This document shows, one piece after another, positions 43,527-52,289 of a DNA stretch of 64,000 nucleotides. Both the position numbers and the translations under genes were made by a program. This DNA is from Sphingomonas profundi (GTDB lineage: Bacteria; Pseudomonadota; Alphaproteobacteria; Sphingomonadales; Sphingomonadaceae), in the NCBI RefSeq assembly GCF_009739515.1, contig NZ_CP046535.1, positions 3,767,501-3,831,500 on the forward strand, written 5' to 3'. The notes under the pieces are model-generated. The model was not told the origin of the DNA. It ran no database searches and saw only the letters and a list, made by a program, of their open reading frames with translations. The stretch's first letter is position 1. Each line of letters starts with the position of its first letter.

Positions 43527-44072
43527 TCAGTCTGAACCAGGATCGACCGACGTTTCGAAAGTCGAAACAAAATCCTCTATATTATAGTATGACTTCTCCA
43601 GCATGTCGCGGAACTGCTCCTTTTCCGCCTCGGAGAAGCCGCCGACCGCCACCGCCTGAAACTTCGCGCGCATCTTGGCGACCTGTTTGCTGGCGGTCTT
43701 CCCCTTGCTCGTCAGAAAGACGAGCGCCTTGCGTCGATCCGTCTTGTCCTTCTTCCTGATGACGAGGCCGGCCCTCTCCAGCGCGTCCAGCGCCTTTCCG
43801 ATCGCGGCGTCCTTGAGGTTGAGCCTGAGGCCCAGTTCGCGCTGGGACATGCCGTCCTCCAGCTGCAGGACGGTCAGGGGATACCAGGCGCTCAGCGAAA
43901 GGCCGATGGGCGCGAGCATGAGTTCGACGGCATATATCTCGCGCATGCGGATCATGCGGATAAGATAGTCGATCTCTCGGCGGAACAGCGGGTCGAGCGC
44001 CGAGCTGGCCGTCTTGTAGTCGTGCGGCTCGCGGAAGGCGCCGTCTGCCGGCGGTTTACGGAGGTTCGCCAT
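43527..44072 (-). CDS. MarR-family transcriptional regulator
   Basis: A 181-residue regulator. The winged helix-turn-helix covers residues 80-140 with MSQRELGLRLNLKDAAIGKA and a basic wing RKKDKTDRRKALVFLT. The N-terminal part has a longer helix pair (SALDPLFRREIDYLIRMIRM) used for dimerisation. ATG at 44072 is chosen; the upstream ribosome-binding site is weak. It is the only regulator gene in the third module, so it is the main candidate to bind the shared CATAACTTATG palindromes. That link is inference. Confidence 0.85.
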   Translation of the reverse strand: MANLRKPPADGAFREPHDYKTASSALDPLFRREIDYLIRMIRMREIYAVELMLAPIGLSLSAWYPLTVLQLEDGMSQRELGLRLNLKDAAIGKALDALERAGLVIRKKDKTDRRKALVFLTSKGKTASKQVAKMRAKFQAVAVGGFSEAEKEQFRDMLEKSYYNIEDFVSTFETSVDPGSD

Positions 44073-44210
44073 GTTCACCGCACTTTCTTCGCCCCGCCGA
44101 GGCACGGCCAGATCCTGCCCGCCCTCTCCCCAAGGTGACTGGCGGGACATGCTCCTCTATCAGGAAGCGACAGCCCCGCAAGGCGGCGCGCCATCCGCGA
44201 GACGCAAGGG

Positions 44211-45107
44211 TCAGCGGGCCGGATCGACGTCCGGCCACGGATAATCCGCCGCGTTGCGCACCCATCGCCGCTTGGCGGAAAAGTCCGCGCGCGGCGGAGC
44301 GAAGATGTCGATGAGCCGTGCGTTCCCCGTCGACCAACTGGTGGTGTGGATCATGCGCGGCGGGATGACGACCAGCGAGCAGCCGGCGCATTCGAGGAAC
44401 CGGTCGGGCCGCCAGGCGGATCGATCGGCCACCCAGGGCGTACGCAGGTAATGGACGAAGCTGCCTCCGAGCGTGAGCGATCCCTGTTCGAAATCGGCAT
44501 GCTCGTGCGGGCTGAGCCTCGAAAGGTCGCGGGCGGCGGCCGACGGCTCGAAGATGTTGACCATCAGGTTGCTCGAACGAAAGATGCGGCCGAAGCCGAC
44601 ATCTTCGCTGTAGTCGCGCAATCGGTACAGGCGCAGGCGGTAGCCGTCGGGCGGCGGGGGGAGCGGCGTCAGCGGCGCGACATCGTCGACCGCGCCATAG
44701 TCGGCCGCGTTGACGGCGAGCGCGGCGAACGGCTCGGCGCGGATCGAGAAGATGCGCACGATCACGCCGCCCGAAGCCGCCACGATCCGCGTATCGCCGG
44801 GTGGAAGGATCGCCAGCGCCTCCTCCGTGACCGTCGCCTCATCCCCTGCCGCCGTGATGGCGACCGCGACGGCAGGCGTCAGAAGGAGCATCGATTCGTC
44901 GGGAATGCCGTGATGCGCCACGATGTCGCCCGCTTCGACCCGGCTCGCCGCGACGACGAAGTTCGCGCCGCGCGCGATCCACGTCGGGGCGCCGTTCGGC
45001 TCGATGCGCTGCGGCTCGCCCTCGAGCAGCTGGGCGAAGGAGGCCAGGCGGCACGGCCTCGCCAGCGAAATGTCGCGGTTCTGGCCGAAGCCGTCGTTCG
45101 CCGTCAT
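44211..45107 (-). CDS. Cupin-domain protein
   Basis: A 298-residue protein with two cupin-like halves. The C-terminal half keeps a metal-type motif, HEHADFEQGSLTLGG near residue 208, and a later PPRMIHTTSW with a further His. The N-terminal half is degenerate. ATG at 45107 has GGAGGAAGGGG directly upstream and overlaps the HpaI-type aldolase end by 4 nt. It is the last gene of the dioxygenase operon. Function unknown; cupins in such clusters can be dioxygenases or isomerases. Confidence 0.72.
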   Translation of the reverse strand: MTANDGFGQNRDISLARPCRLASFAQLLEGEPQRIEPNGAPTWIARGANFVVAASRVEAGDIVAHHGIPDESMLLLTPAVAVAITAAGDEATVTEEALAILPPGDTRIVAASGGVIVRIFSIRAEPFAALAVNAADYGAVDDVAPLTPLPPPPDGYRLRLYRLRDYSEDVGFGRIFRSSNLMVNIFEPSAAARDLSRLSPHEHADFEQGSLTLGGSFVHYLRTPWVADRSAWRPDRFLECAGCSLVVIPPRMIHTTSWSTGNARLIDIFAPPRADFSAKRRWVRNAADYPWPDVDPAR

Positions 45108-45886
45108 CCCCTTCCTCCCGCTTGTTCCACCGCACGGAAGGCGCCCAGCTCCGCCACCGCCGCCGTGCGCATCAGGCCCTGGTCCGATCCGACGACGAAG
45201 GCGGTGACGCCCAGATCGAGCAGCCACGCGCCCGCCGCCACGCTGGGCGCGGTCGCCATCACCGCCTTGCCCTGCGCGTCCGCCGCGCGGCAGACCTTCT
45301 CGGCGGCGGCGCGCAGCACGTGCTGGGCGGGGAAGGGCTCCCCCATGGCGACGGCGAGATCGCCGAGGCCCAGGAACAGCGCGTCGATGCCGTCGACCGC
45401 GGCGATCGCCTCGACGTTCTCCAGCGCATCGGGATGCTCGATCATCACAGCCACCGAAACGCCGGCGTCGGCGCGCGCGACATAGTCGTGCAGCCCGACC
45501 GCGCCATAGTCGCCCGAGCGCGGGGAGGGCGAGCAGCCACGGGTGCCCCCGCGAAACCGGGCAGCCGCCGCGACCGCCCGCGCGTCAGCGGCGCTATCGA
45601 CGTGCGGCACGAGGATGCCGTCAGCACCCATATCCAGGGCGGCAAGGATCGAGGCGGGGCCTGCCACGCGAACCATCCCTGCGATCTGGCTCGCCCGCGT
45701 CGCCAGCATCAGCAGATCGATCGTGCCGCGGTCAAACGGCCCGTGCTCTTCGTCGACGATCACGAAGTCGAAGCCGATCCCGCCCAATATCTCGATCGCA
45801 TGGACGCTCGGCGTCTTGATGAAGCTGCCGAGCAAAGGCAGGCGTGCCGCAAGCTGCTCCCTGAACGATCCGAACCGCTTCGTCAC
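45104..45886 (-). CDS. HpcH/HpaI-family aldolase
   Basis: A 260-residue TIM-barrel class II pyruvate aldolase. It shows FDFVIVDEEHGPFD near residue 40, ILVPHVDSAADARA near residue 90, and the metal-binding Glu and Asp in VMIEHPDALENV and LGLGDLAVAMG. Such enzymes cleave 4-hydroxy-2-oxo acids to pyruvate and an aldehyde. It follows the dioxygenase beta subunit by 14 nt, so it may release pyruvate from a ring-cleavage product. The natural substrate is unknown. Confidence 0.87.
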   Translation of the reverse strand: MTKRFGSFREQLAARLPLLGSFIKTPSVHAIEILGGIGFDFVIVDEEHGPFDRGTIDLLMLATRASQIAGMVRVAGPASILAALDMGADGILVPHVDSAADARAVAAAARFRGGTRGCSPSPRSGDYGAVGLHDYVARADAGVSVAVMIEHPDALENVEAIAAVDGIDALFLGLGDLAVAMGEPFPAQHVLRAAAEKVCRAADAQGKAVMATAPSVAAGAWLLDLGVTAFVVGSDQGLMRTAAVAELGAFRAVEQAGGRG

Positions 45887-45900
45887 CCTGGTTCTCCGGT

Positions 45901-46458
45901 TCAGAAGAAGGTCGTCAGGTTCTTGAACAGCATCTTGCTCTGATCGAGGAAGATGGAGCGTTTGCGGATCAGGAAGTCACCGCCGTGCGGGCGCAGCACG
46001 TCGGTCCGCTTGCCGATGAATAGCCGCACCTCCTCCTCCCGCCGGTTCACGTACACGAGGAAGCGGCACTTGACCGTGATCTCGGCGTCGCTCGCGGCGA
46101 CGATGCGCAGGTTGGTGACCATGTGCGTACTGCGCGACAGCGGCTCCTCTGCCCAATGGTCGCCACCCTGGAGCTGCATGATCCGCTGGCGCAGCGTCGC
46201 CTTGCCCTCGTCGAACCAGGCGGCGTCGACGCCGGGCCGGCTATATTCATCCTGCGGACGGCCATGCTCGAAATTGCGGACCAGCGGCATCCAGTAGTGG
46301 ATGTCCTCGTCCAGCAGATCCAGCCACGCGTCGAAGCGCCGCTCGTCTAGCAGTTCGGCCTCATGGGCGAGAAAATCCTCGACCCGCTCCTTCAGTGTCG
46401 GCGCGGTGGCGACAGCGGTGTCGGCTGGAAGGATGTTCTGACTTGCCTCGCTGGTCAT
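45901..46458 (-). CDS. Aromatic-ring-hydroxylating dioxygenase beta subunit
   Basis: A 185-residue structural subunit of an alpha3beta3 Rieske dioxygenase. Its NTF2-like fold shows VEDFLAHEAELLDERRFDAW, DIHYWMPLVRNFEHG and the strand with RSTHMVTNLRI. The C-terminus DQSKMLFKNLTTFF matches beta subunits. ATG at 46458 overlaps the alpha stop by 4 nt. No ferredoxin or reductase gene is adjacent. Confidence 0.92.
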   Translation of the reverse strand: MTSEASQNILPADTAVATAPTLKERVEDFLAHEAELLDERRFDAWLDLLDEDIHYWMPLVRNFEHGRPQDEYSRPGVDAAWFDEGKATLRQRIMQLQGGDHWAEEPLSRSTHMVTNLRIVAASDAEITVKCRFLVYVNRREEEVRLFIGKRTDVLRPHGGDFLIRKRSIFLDQSKMLFKNLTTFF

Positions 46459-47804
46459 TCCGCCGCCTCCTGCCGGAATGCCTGCGGCGTACCGCTCATC
46501 ATCTCGGCCCAGCGATCGTAGAAGATGCGCTGGGCATGTTCGGACACGCCCTCGTCCACCAGCGCGCCTTCGCCGATCCATCGCTCCGGCCAGGCCCAGC
46601 GAGCATGGTCGCCGAGGCGAAGCTGGTAGTTCATCGGCAGCCGCCGCGCGAGAATGCTGTTCGCCCCGACCTGAGCGGAACCCCAATTCTCGAAATCGTC
46701 CTGCTCAACCATGCCGGCGGGGCCGGTGTAGCGGAGCAGGTAGTTGCGCATCGCGTCCTTCACCGCCTGCGGCGCCTTCTTCGGCACGAAGATCCACTTC
46801 CACACTTCGGTGCGCGAGGGGCCGCGCGGGATCCAGCTGGTGATCGAGGTGCGGTTCGCGGCGTTGTAGACGAAGTTGGGGAAGACGATGCCGCCGCGGT
46901 TCAGCAGCCGCTCCTTCTCGCCCAGCCGCTTCTGCCGCGCATAATGGGCGTCGCGGAAATAGGCGTCCACTTCCGGATCGGCGGCCCATTGCGACTGATA
47001 GTCGCGGCCCGGATTTTCGTAGAGGTTGCCGCGCACCGCATGGCCGCCCGCCGGAAAGGTGATGTTGAGCAGCTTGAACTTGGCGGGATCGGCGTCCCAC
47101 GTGTGCCGCCCGCGCAGCTTGGTGAGCGCAAGGCCGACGCGCTGGACGGACTTGTGGCTGACATCGTGATAGAGATCGCCGGCCGCATTCTCGGCACCGA
47201 ACTTCCAGTTGCTCGGGATCTCGCACTTGAGGATGCCGTCGACCACCTCCAGCCCGTCATCCTCACCGTCGGGCGCCATCATGAATTCGCGCAGCCAGAA
47301 GGCCATGTCTCCCAGGAAATCCTCGAAGCTCGGCGCGGCTTCGTCGAACGTCGCCCAGATCGAGCCGTAGTAGCGCGCGACCCGTGCCTTGATCAGGCCC
47401 CACTTGGATCGATCGAGCTGGGCGCCGTAGCCTTCGGCGCGCAACGGCACGCCGGTCAGGTCGCCGTTATTGGCGAAGGTCCAGCCGTGGTAGGGGCAGG
47501 TGAAGAGCTTCGCATTGCCGCGATCGTAGCGGCACACGGGCATGCCGCGATGGGTGCAGATGTTGAGGAGGACGTTCACCTCGTCCTTGGCGTCGCGCGT
47601 GACGACCACGGGCTCGCGGCCGAGCTGGGAGAGGAAGTAGTCGCCCTTGTCCGGGATCTGGCTCTCATGGCCGACGAACAGCCACGATTTCTCGAACACC
47701 TCGGCCATCTCTTTGTCGTAGATTGCCTGATCGGCAAAGATCGCCCGATCGACCAGACCCGAGTCGGTGTCGATCAGGCGCCTGCCCATATCCTCGTAGA
47801 TCAT
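46455..47804 (-). CDS. Aromatic-ring-hydroxylating dioxygenase alpha subunit
   Basis: The 449-residue catalytic subunit that adds both oxygen atoms to an aromatic ring. Rieske ligands are Cys83 and His85 (CTHRG) and Cys103 and His106 (CPYHGW). The mononuclear iron site starts at GDLYHDVSH with Asp210, His213 and His217 and is completed by an Asp in the VEQDDFENW segment. The sequence resembles the phenylpropionate/biphenyl/PAH dioxygenase group. It heads a four-gene operon (alpha, beta, HpaI-type aldolase, cupin). The promoter upstream carries the palindrome shared with two other loci. Confidence 0.92.
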   Translation of the reverse strand: MIYEDMGRRLIDTDSGLVDRAIFADQAIYDKEMAEVFEKSWLFVGHESQIPDKGDYFLSQLGREPVVVTRDAKDEVNVLLNICTHRGMPVCRYDRGNAKLFTCPYHGWTFANNGDLTGVPLRAEGYGAQLDRSKWGLIKARVARYYGSIWATFDEAAPSFEDFLGDMAFWLREFMMAPDGEDDGLEVVDGILKCEIPSNWKFGAENAAGDLYHDVSHKSVQRVGLALTKLRGRHTWDADPAKFKLLNITFPAGGHAVRGNLYENPGRDYQSQWAADPEVDAYFRDAHYARQKRLGEKERLLNRGGIVFPNFVYNAANRTSITSWIPRGPSRTEVWKWIFVPKKAPQAVKDAMRNYLLRYTGPAGMVEQDDFENWGSAQVGANSILARRLPMNYQLRLGDHARWAWPERWIGEGALVDEGVSEHAQRIFYDRWAEMMSGTPQAFRQEAAE

Positions 47805-47862
47805 CTGCCTCCCCTTCGTGGGACCGCCGCCGGCCTCGGCCGAAGCTGTATTGCCATCAGAA

Positions 47863-47895
47863 GATAAGTTATGCTAGCGCAGCTTTTATTGTCAA
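47863..47895 (-). promoter_or_regulatory. Dioxygenase operon promoter with palindromic operator, site A
   Basis: On the minus strand TTGACA (47890-47895) is followed after 16 nt by CATAAC (47868-47873), inside CATAACTTATC. The 15-base block GCTAGCATAACTTAT is identical at site C. It also lies upstream of the divergent LigB-type genes, so it may control both directions. Confidence 0.6.
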
Positions 47896-47915
47896 GCCAC
47901 GACGGGAGAGGAACG

Positions 47916-48848
47916 ATGCCGATCGTCGCGGGAGCGGGGCTGAGCTACTCCCCGCTTCTCTATCGGTCGCGCGACGCCTGGCCGCAGGTGGCGCAACTGC
48001 TGCGCGGTGACGCGATCCAGCCCCGGCGCGCGGCGGACGAGGACGCAGCGCTGCTCGACGGCTACGCCGCCCGCATCGCCGATGCGCTCGGCACGCTGGA
48101 CAGGCATATCGCAAGCGCCGCGCTGGACGCGCTGATCCTGATAACCGCGGATCGCGGCAGCCAGTTCGACGTGGCCAACGTGCCGCAGCTTCACCTGCTC
48201 TCGGGCGGCGAGGCCTGGGGCGACCCCGCGCTGACCGCGCTTGGCGAGGCGCCGCGACGGACGAGCTTCGCGTGCGAAGGGCCAGTCGCCGCCTTGCTGC
48301 TCGAGGAATTGGTGCGCGCCGGCTTCGACGTTGCGGAGGGCAAGGATGTTTTCGCGCCGCAGGGAGATCCGGCGCAGGGCGTTACGCCCGCCGCCGTGGA
48401 GGCCATCGCCCGGCTTGCCGGCGGACTGCCGATCATACCGATCAGCATCAACTGTCATGTCGCCCCGCTGATCCCCGGCAAGCGGCTGCTCCGCTTCGGC
48501 GAGGCACTGGCGGCCGCCGCCGCGCTCACCGACAAGCGCGTGGGATTGCTGGTGAGCGGCGGCCTTTCGGGCGAGCCGGGCGGCGCGATGGCGGGATGGA
48601 TCGACGACATATTCGACCGCTGGCTGCTGGCCCGGATCGAGCGCGGCCAGGCAGCGGACATCGCGCGCGCCTGGGCTCTCCCGTCACGCAACCTGCTCGC
48701 CGGCACCGCCGAGGCGCGGCTGTGGATGACGGCGGCAGCCGCGTTCGAGCGGGCGGGCTGTCGCGCCCGTGTCCATGACTATCTGGCGGTGCATCATGCC
48801 GCCGCCGGTCTCGGCTTCGTCACGTGGGAGGACGGCACATGCCGCTAG
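47916..48848 (+). CDS. LigB-family protein lacking catalytic residues
   Basis: A 310-residue protein of the class III extradiol dioxygenase fold. It aligns end to end with its neighbour at 48839 (shared MP-VAG start and the AxHxAAxGxGxVxW ending). The metal histidine position after the first strand is Tyr11, the second reads Arg80 in TADRGSQF, and the catalytic histidine of the GGxSH motif is Gly219. Only the Glu of the last metal position (Glu266) remains. It is therefore probably a non-catalytic partner, as in the alpha subunit of 2-aminophenol 1,6-dioxygenase. ATG at 47916 has GGAGAGGAAC upstream. Confidence 0.8.
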   Translation: MPIVAGAGLSYSPLLYRSRDAWPQVAQLLRGDAIQPRRAADEDAALLDGYAARIADALGTLDRHIASAALDALILITADRGSQFDVANVPQLHLLSGGEAWGDPALTALGEAPRRTSFACEGPVAALLLEELVRAGFDVAEGKDVFAPQGDPAQGVTPAAVEAIARLAGGLPIIPISINCHVAPLIPGKRLLRFGEALAAAAALTDKRVGLLVSGGLSGEPGGAMAGWIDDIFDRWLLARIERGQAADIARAWALPSRNLLAGTAEARLWMTAAAAFERAGCRARVHDYLAVHHAAAGLGFVTWEDGTCR

Positions 48849-49834
48849 TCGCCGGAATGGCCTCGTCGCACTCACCGATCCTCTTCCAGGATACGTACCG
48901 GGGCTGGACGCGCTGGTTCGACCTGATCAACCGCGATCTGCCCCGGCCGGCGGCGCTGGCACGGCAGGACGAGGCTTGTGTGACGGCGTGGATCGCGCGC
49001 CGCCGCGGCGCTTTTGCCCGGCTGCAGGCGGCGCTGGAGGCGCACCGGCCGCAAGCGCTCATCATCGTCGGCGGCGACCAGTTCGAGTGGTTCTCGGCCG
49101 CCAACAATCCCAACATCATGGTTCACGCCGGCACCGAGGATCTCGTCGGCTTTCACAATTACGGCGACTTCGATCGCGAGCCGCTCGCCAAGTTCTGGGA
49201 GGAGCCCGATCGCTTCGGCGTGCGCCTGAAGGTGCACAGCGCCCTTGCCGAGCACCTGCTCGGCGAACTGGTCGGCCGTGGCTTCGACGTATCGATCAGC
49301 CGGCGGCAGAACCCCGAGGGGCGGCCCCATCTACGGGTGCCGCATGCCTTCACCCGGCCGATCCCGCTGCTGATGCCGAAGCTCGACATTCCCGTGATCC
49401 CGCTCGTCATCAAGACAACCGAGCGCACTTCGGCCGCCTTGTCGGGGGACCGCTGCGTCGCATTGGGCCGCGCGGTGGGCCGGATCTGCGCGGATATCGA
49501 CGTGCCGATCGCGATCTACGGCAGCGGCGGCATGTCGCACGATCCGGAGGGGCCGCTTTCGGGTTGGGTGGACGAGCCGCTGGACGCATGGGTGCTGGAC
49601 TGTCTGCGCGCCGGCGATCTCGATCGGTTGGACGCACTCTTCTCCTTCCGGTCGGCGGCGACCGATTCGGGAACGGGCGAGCTCCGCACCTGGCTGGTCG
49701 CGGCGGGGGCGATGGCCGAAACACGGCCGGCGCCACGCTGCGATGTGGTGGAATATTTTCCCGCGCACATGGCCACGGTGGGCGCGGGATGGGTGCTATG
49801 GGACACCAACGCCACTAACGCTATTATAGCATAA
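48839..49834 (+). CDS. LigB-type (class III) extradiol dioxygenase
   Basis: A 331-residue enzyme that would cleave a catechol-type ring with Fe(II). It keeps His11 (SSHSP), the catalytic His234 (GSGGMSHD) and Glu281 (GTGELRTW); His169 in PHAFTRP is also present. At the position of LigB His61 it has Gln81 (GGDQFEWF), a variation that needs checking. ATG at 48839 overlaps the previous gene by 10 nt, consistent with a heteromeric enzyme. The TAA stop lies in an AT-rich stretch that also contains palindrome site B. Substrate unknown; protocatechuate- or aminophenol-like diols are possible. Confidence 0.84.
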   Translation: MPLVAGMASSHSPILFQDTYRGWTRWFDLINRDLPRPAALARQDEACVTAWIARRRGAFARLQAALEAHRPQALIIVGGDQFEWFSAANNPNIMVHAGTEDLVGFHNYGDFDREPLAKFWEEPDRFGVRLKVHSALAEHLLGELVGRGFDVSISRRQNPEGRPHLRVPHAFTRPIPLLMPKLDIPVIPLVIKTTERTSAALSGDRCVALGRAVGRICADIDVPIAIYGSGGMSHDPEGPLSGWVDEPLDAWVLDCLRAGDLDRLDALFSFRSAATDSGTGELRTWLVAAGAMAETRPAPRCDVVEYFPAHMATVGAGWVLWDTNATNAIIA

Positions 49835-49840
49835 CTTATG
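49830..49840 (+). promoter_or_regulatory. Palindromic operator, site B
   Basis: CATAACTTATG overlaps the LigB-type stop codon and lies 93 nt before the TonB receptor start. TAGCATAACTTAT is identical at sites A and C, and the following CTTG is shared with site C. No TTGACA is present 16 nt upstream. The surrounding 45 bases are unusually AT-rich for this window. Confidence 0.55.
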
Positions 49841-49933
49841 TCTTGATAATTAAAGTTGTCCGGTTCAGGGTGAGGCTCTGGCAAGACAGGGCGCAGGTCG
49901 CGGACAGCGGCCGCGCGACAGGGGAGAGCGGAG

Positions 49934-52279
49934 ATGGTGCGAAGCGGGTTTCTGGTGTCGAGCGCGCTGTGGACGATCGTCGTGGCGGTGCCGGGTGCGG
50001 CCTTCGCGCAGGCGGGTGAGACGGCGGCGGAGACGCTTGCGCCCGACGAGATCGTCGTCACCGCGCAGCGCCGCGAGCAGAGCCTGCAGGACGTGCCGAT
50101 CTCCGTGCTGGTCGCCACCGGGGACAGCCTGCGCCAGTCGCAGGTGACGGAACTGGGCGACCTCGGCAACCGGTTGAGCGGGGTGAAGGTCAACAAGGCG
50201 GGCGCGTCCGATTCGCTCAACATCCGCGGCATCGGATCGGGCTTCAACATGGGCTTCGAGCAATCGGTGGCTCTGTTCGTCGATGGCGTCTACCTGCCGC
50301 GATCGCAGGCGACGCGCGCCGGCTTCCTCGATCTGGAGCGGATCGAGGTGCTCAAAGGTCCGCAATCGACCTACTTCGGCAGCAACGCGATCGCAGGTGC
50401 GCTGAGCGCCACCACGCGCAAGCCCACCCAGACCTTGAACGGCTATGCATCCGCCCTCTACGCCTTCACCGATGGCGAATACGACCTGCAGGGCGCGGTG
50501 GGCGGCCCGCTGTCCGAGCAGCTTTCCGGGCGGATCGCCGCACGCGTCTCGGGTATGAACGGCTATATCAAGAACCGCCGCTTCGACGAGAAGGGACCGA
50601 ATAACGACGATGTCCAGGGTCGCGTGGCGTTGCGCTACGAGACGCCCGGCGTACTCGATATCAACCTGAAGGTGGACTACGCCAAGTTCGACGACACCAA
50701 TTCCGAACTGCAGGAGGTGCTCAACTGTCCACCCGCGCCCGGCTATCCGCTGCGTCCGGGTTGCGCGTCGGTGATCGCGGCGGGCAATGCCGACAACCGG
50801 CTGAACTACAAGACGAGCACCGGGCGTTCTCAGTTCAACCTCGAGTCGGTCAGCAGCGCGCTCAACATCGCGCTGACGCTGGGCGACCATACGCTGACCT
50901 CGACCACCGGCTTCTACCATCACCGCATCCGCCGCTTCACCGGCAGCCCCCTGCTGGTCAACGCGACCATCCTCGGCCTGGGATCGTCCAGCGGCCTGCC
51001 GATCACCCAGCGCGAGCGCTTCCGCTCGATCAGCCAGGAACTGCGCTTGGAATCGGACAAAGGCGGCTTCCTGGAATATACGCTGGGCGCCTATTATGAC
51101 GACTCGCGGCTGAACGGCGGGCTGTCCTACGGCTTCTACTTCTCGCCCTTCGCGGCGCTGGTGCCTCCGCCCGGCACGATCGCGGCGGGTACTCCGATCG
51201 CCGAGCGCGTCGGTGCGATCCAGAACCAGGCGAACCGGTCTGTGTTCGGCGCCGCCACGCTCAACTTCACCAAGGCGCTGCGGCTCAATCTCGGCGCGCG
51301 CTACAGCTCGATCCGGAAGACCATCGCACGCAACGCGCTGGTCGGCGTGGGCGACGATTTCGGCGAGATTGCCGCCGGGCGACAATTCTCGCCGACGGCG
51401 CAGGCGGCATTCGCCGGCAGCGTCGGCTTTCCGCTTGGGGAATATCCCGTCACGCGGCGTACCGACGACAAGTTCATGCCTTCGGTCAACGTGCAATATG
51501 ATCTCACGTCGAGCGTCATGGCCTTCGCCTCCTACACCACCGGCTTCAAGGCGGGTGGCTGGGCGATCGGCAACAGCCGCGACGTGTTCGGGCCGGAGAC
51601 GGTGCGGTCGTTCGAGGGCGGGATAAAGGCGGGCTGGTTCGGCAATCGGCTCACCACCAACGTCGCGCTGTTCAACAGCCGCTACAAGGGGCTGCAGGAA
51701 TCGACCACCATCGTCACCGCCGCAGGCGTGCCGCAATCGGTGATCGCCAATGTGGGCCGGGCGCGCGTGCGCGGCGTGGATTTCGAGCTGACCGCCCGGC
51801 CGGTACGCGGCTTCGACATAACGGCGACGGTCGGCTACCTCGACGCCATCTACCTGGAATATCCCAACGCGCCGTGCACCCAGCTGCAGCTGGTGACGAC
51901 GCCTACCGGCTGCCGACAGAACCTGTCGGGGCGGACGAAAGCCTATGCTCCGGAGTGGAGCGGCAGCGTCAACGCCAACTACGGCTTCGACGTGACGCCG
52001 GATATCCGCGCCAAGCTGGGCTCATGGGTGTATTTCAGTTCGGGCTATTATCAGCAGGCGAGCATCGATCCGCTGTTCTACCAGCCCAACTACGCCAAGC
52101 TGGATCTTCGCGCGGCGATCAGCGGGCCGGGCGATCGGTGGGAAGTGGCGGTGATCGGCAAGAACGTGACCGACAGGGTCACCGCCGCCTATCGTTCGGT
52201 GATGACCGCCTCGAACGCGGTGACTGCGATCACCGATCGCGCGCGCTCGGTCGCGGTCCAGGTCTCGACCAAATTCTAG
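49934..52279 (+). CDS. TonB-dependent receptor
   Basis: A 781-residue outer-membrane receptor. Signal peptide ends near AFAQ, the TonB-box-like DEIVVTAQRR is near residue 37, the plug contains RIEVLKGPQSTYFGSNAIAGALS and the barrel closes with SVAVQVSTKF. GGGGAGAGCGGAG precedes the ATG. It is followed 10 nt later by an aromatic-acid MFS transporter, so the two give an outer- and inner-membrane uptake route for the third module's substrate. Confidence 0.92.
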   Translation: MVRSGFLVSSALWTIVVAVPGAAFAQAGETAAETLAPDEIVVTAQRREQSLQDVPISVLVATGDSLRQSQVTELGDLGNRLSGVKVNKAGASDSLNIRGIGSGFNMGFEQSVALFVDGVYLPRSQATRAGFLDLERIEVLKGPQSTYFGSNAIAGALSATTRKPTQTLNGYASALYAFTDGEYDLQGAVGGPLSEQLSGRIAARVSGMNGYIKNRRFDEKGPNNDDVQGRVALRYETPGVLDINLKVDYAKFDDTNSELQEVLNCPPAPGYPLRPGCASVIAAGNADNRLNYKTSTGRSQFNLESVSSALNIALTLGDHTLTSTTGFYHHRIRRFTGSPLLVNATILGLGSSSGLPITQRERFRSISQELRLESDKGGFLEYTLGAYYDDSRLNGGLSYGFYFSPFAALVPPPGTIAAGTPIAERVGAIQNQANRSVFGAATLNFTKALRLNLGARYSSIRKTIARNALVGVGDDFGEIAAGRQFSPTAQAAFAGSVGFPLGEYPVTRRTDDKFMPSVNVQYDLTSSVMAFASYTTGFKAGGWAIGNSRDVFGPETVRSFEGGIKAGWFGNRLTTNVALFNSRYKGLQESTTIVTAAGVPQSVIANVGRARVRGVDFELTARPVRGFDITATVGYLDAIYLEYPNAPCTQLQLVTTPTGCRQNLSGRTKAYAPEWSGSVNANYGFDVTPDIRAKLGSWVYFSSGYYQQASIDPLFYQPNYAKLDLRAAISGPGDRWEVAVIGKNVTDRVTAAYRSVMTASNAVTAITDRARSVAVQVSTKF

Positions 52280-52289
52280 GGGCGCAGCG

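Noticed and set aside
43578-43594. AT-rich TATTATAGTATGACTT resembling the CATAACTTATG operator
   Set aside because: It lies inside the 3' coding part of the MarR gene and lacks the palindrome; it is probably just the codons of that helix.
49865-51736. Minus-strand open frame of 623 codons opposite the third TonB receptor
   Set aside because: Composition is that of a GC shadow; the TonB receptor on the other strand is unambiguous.
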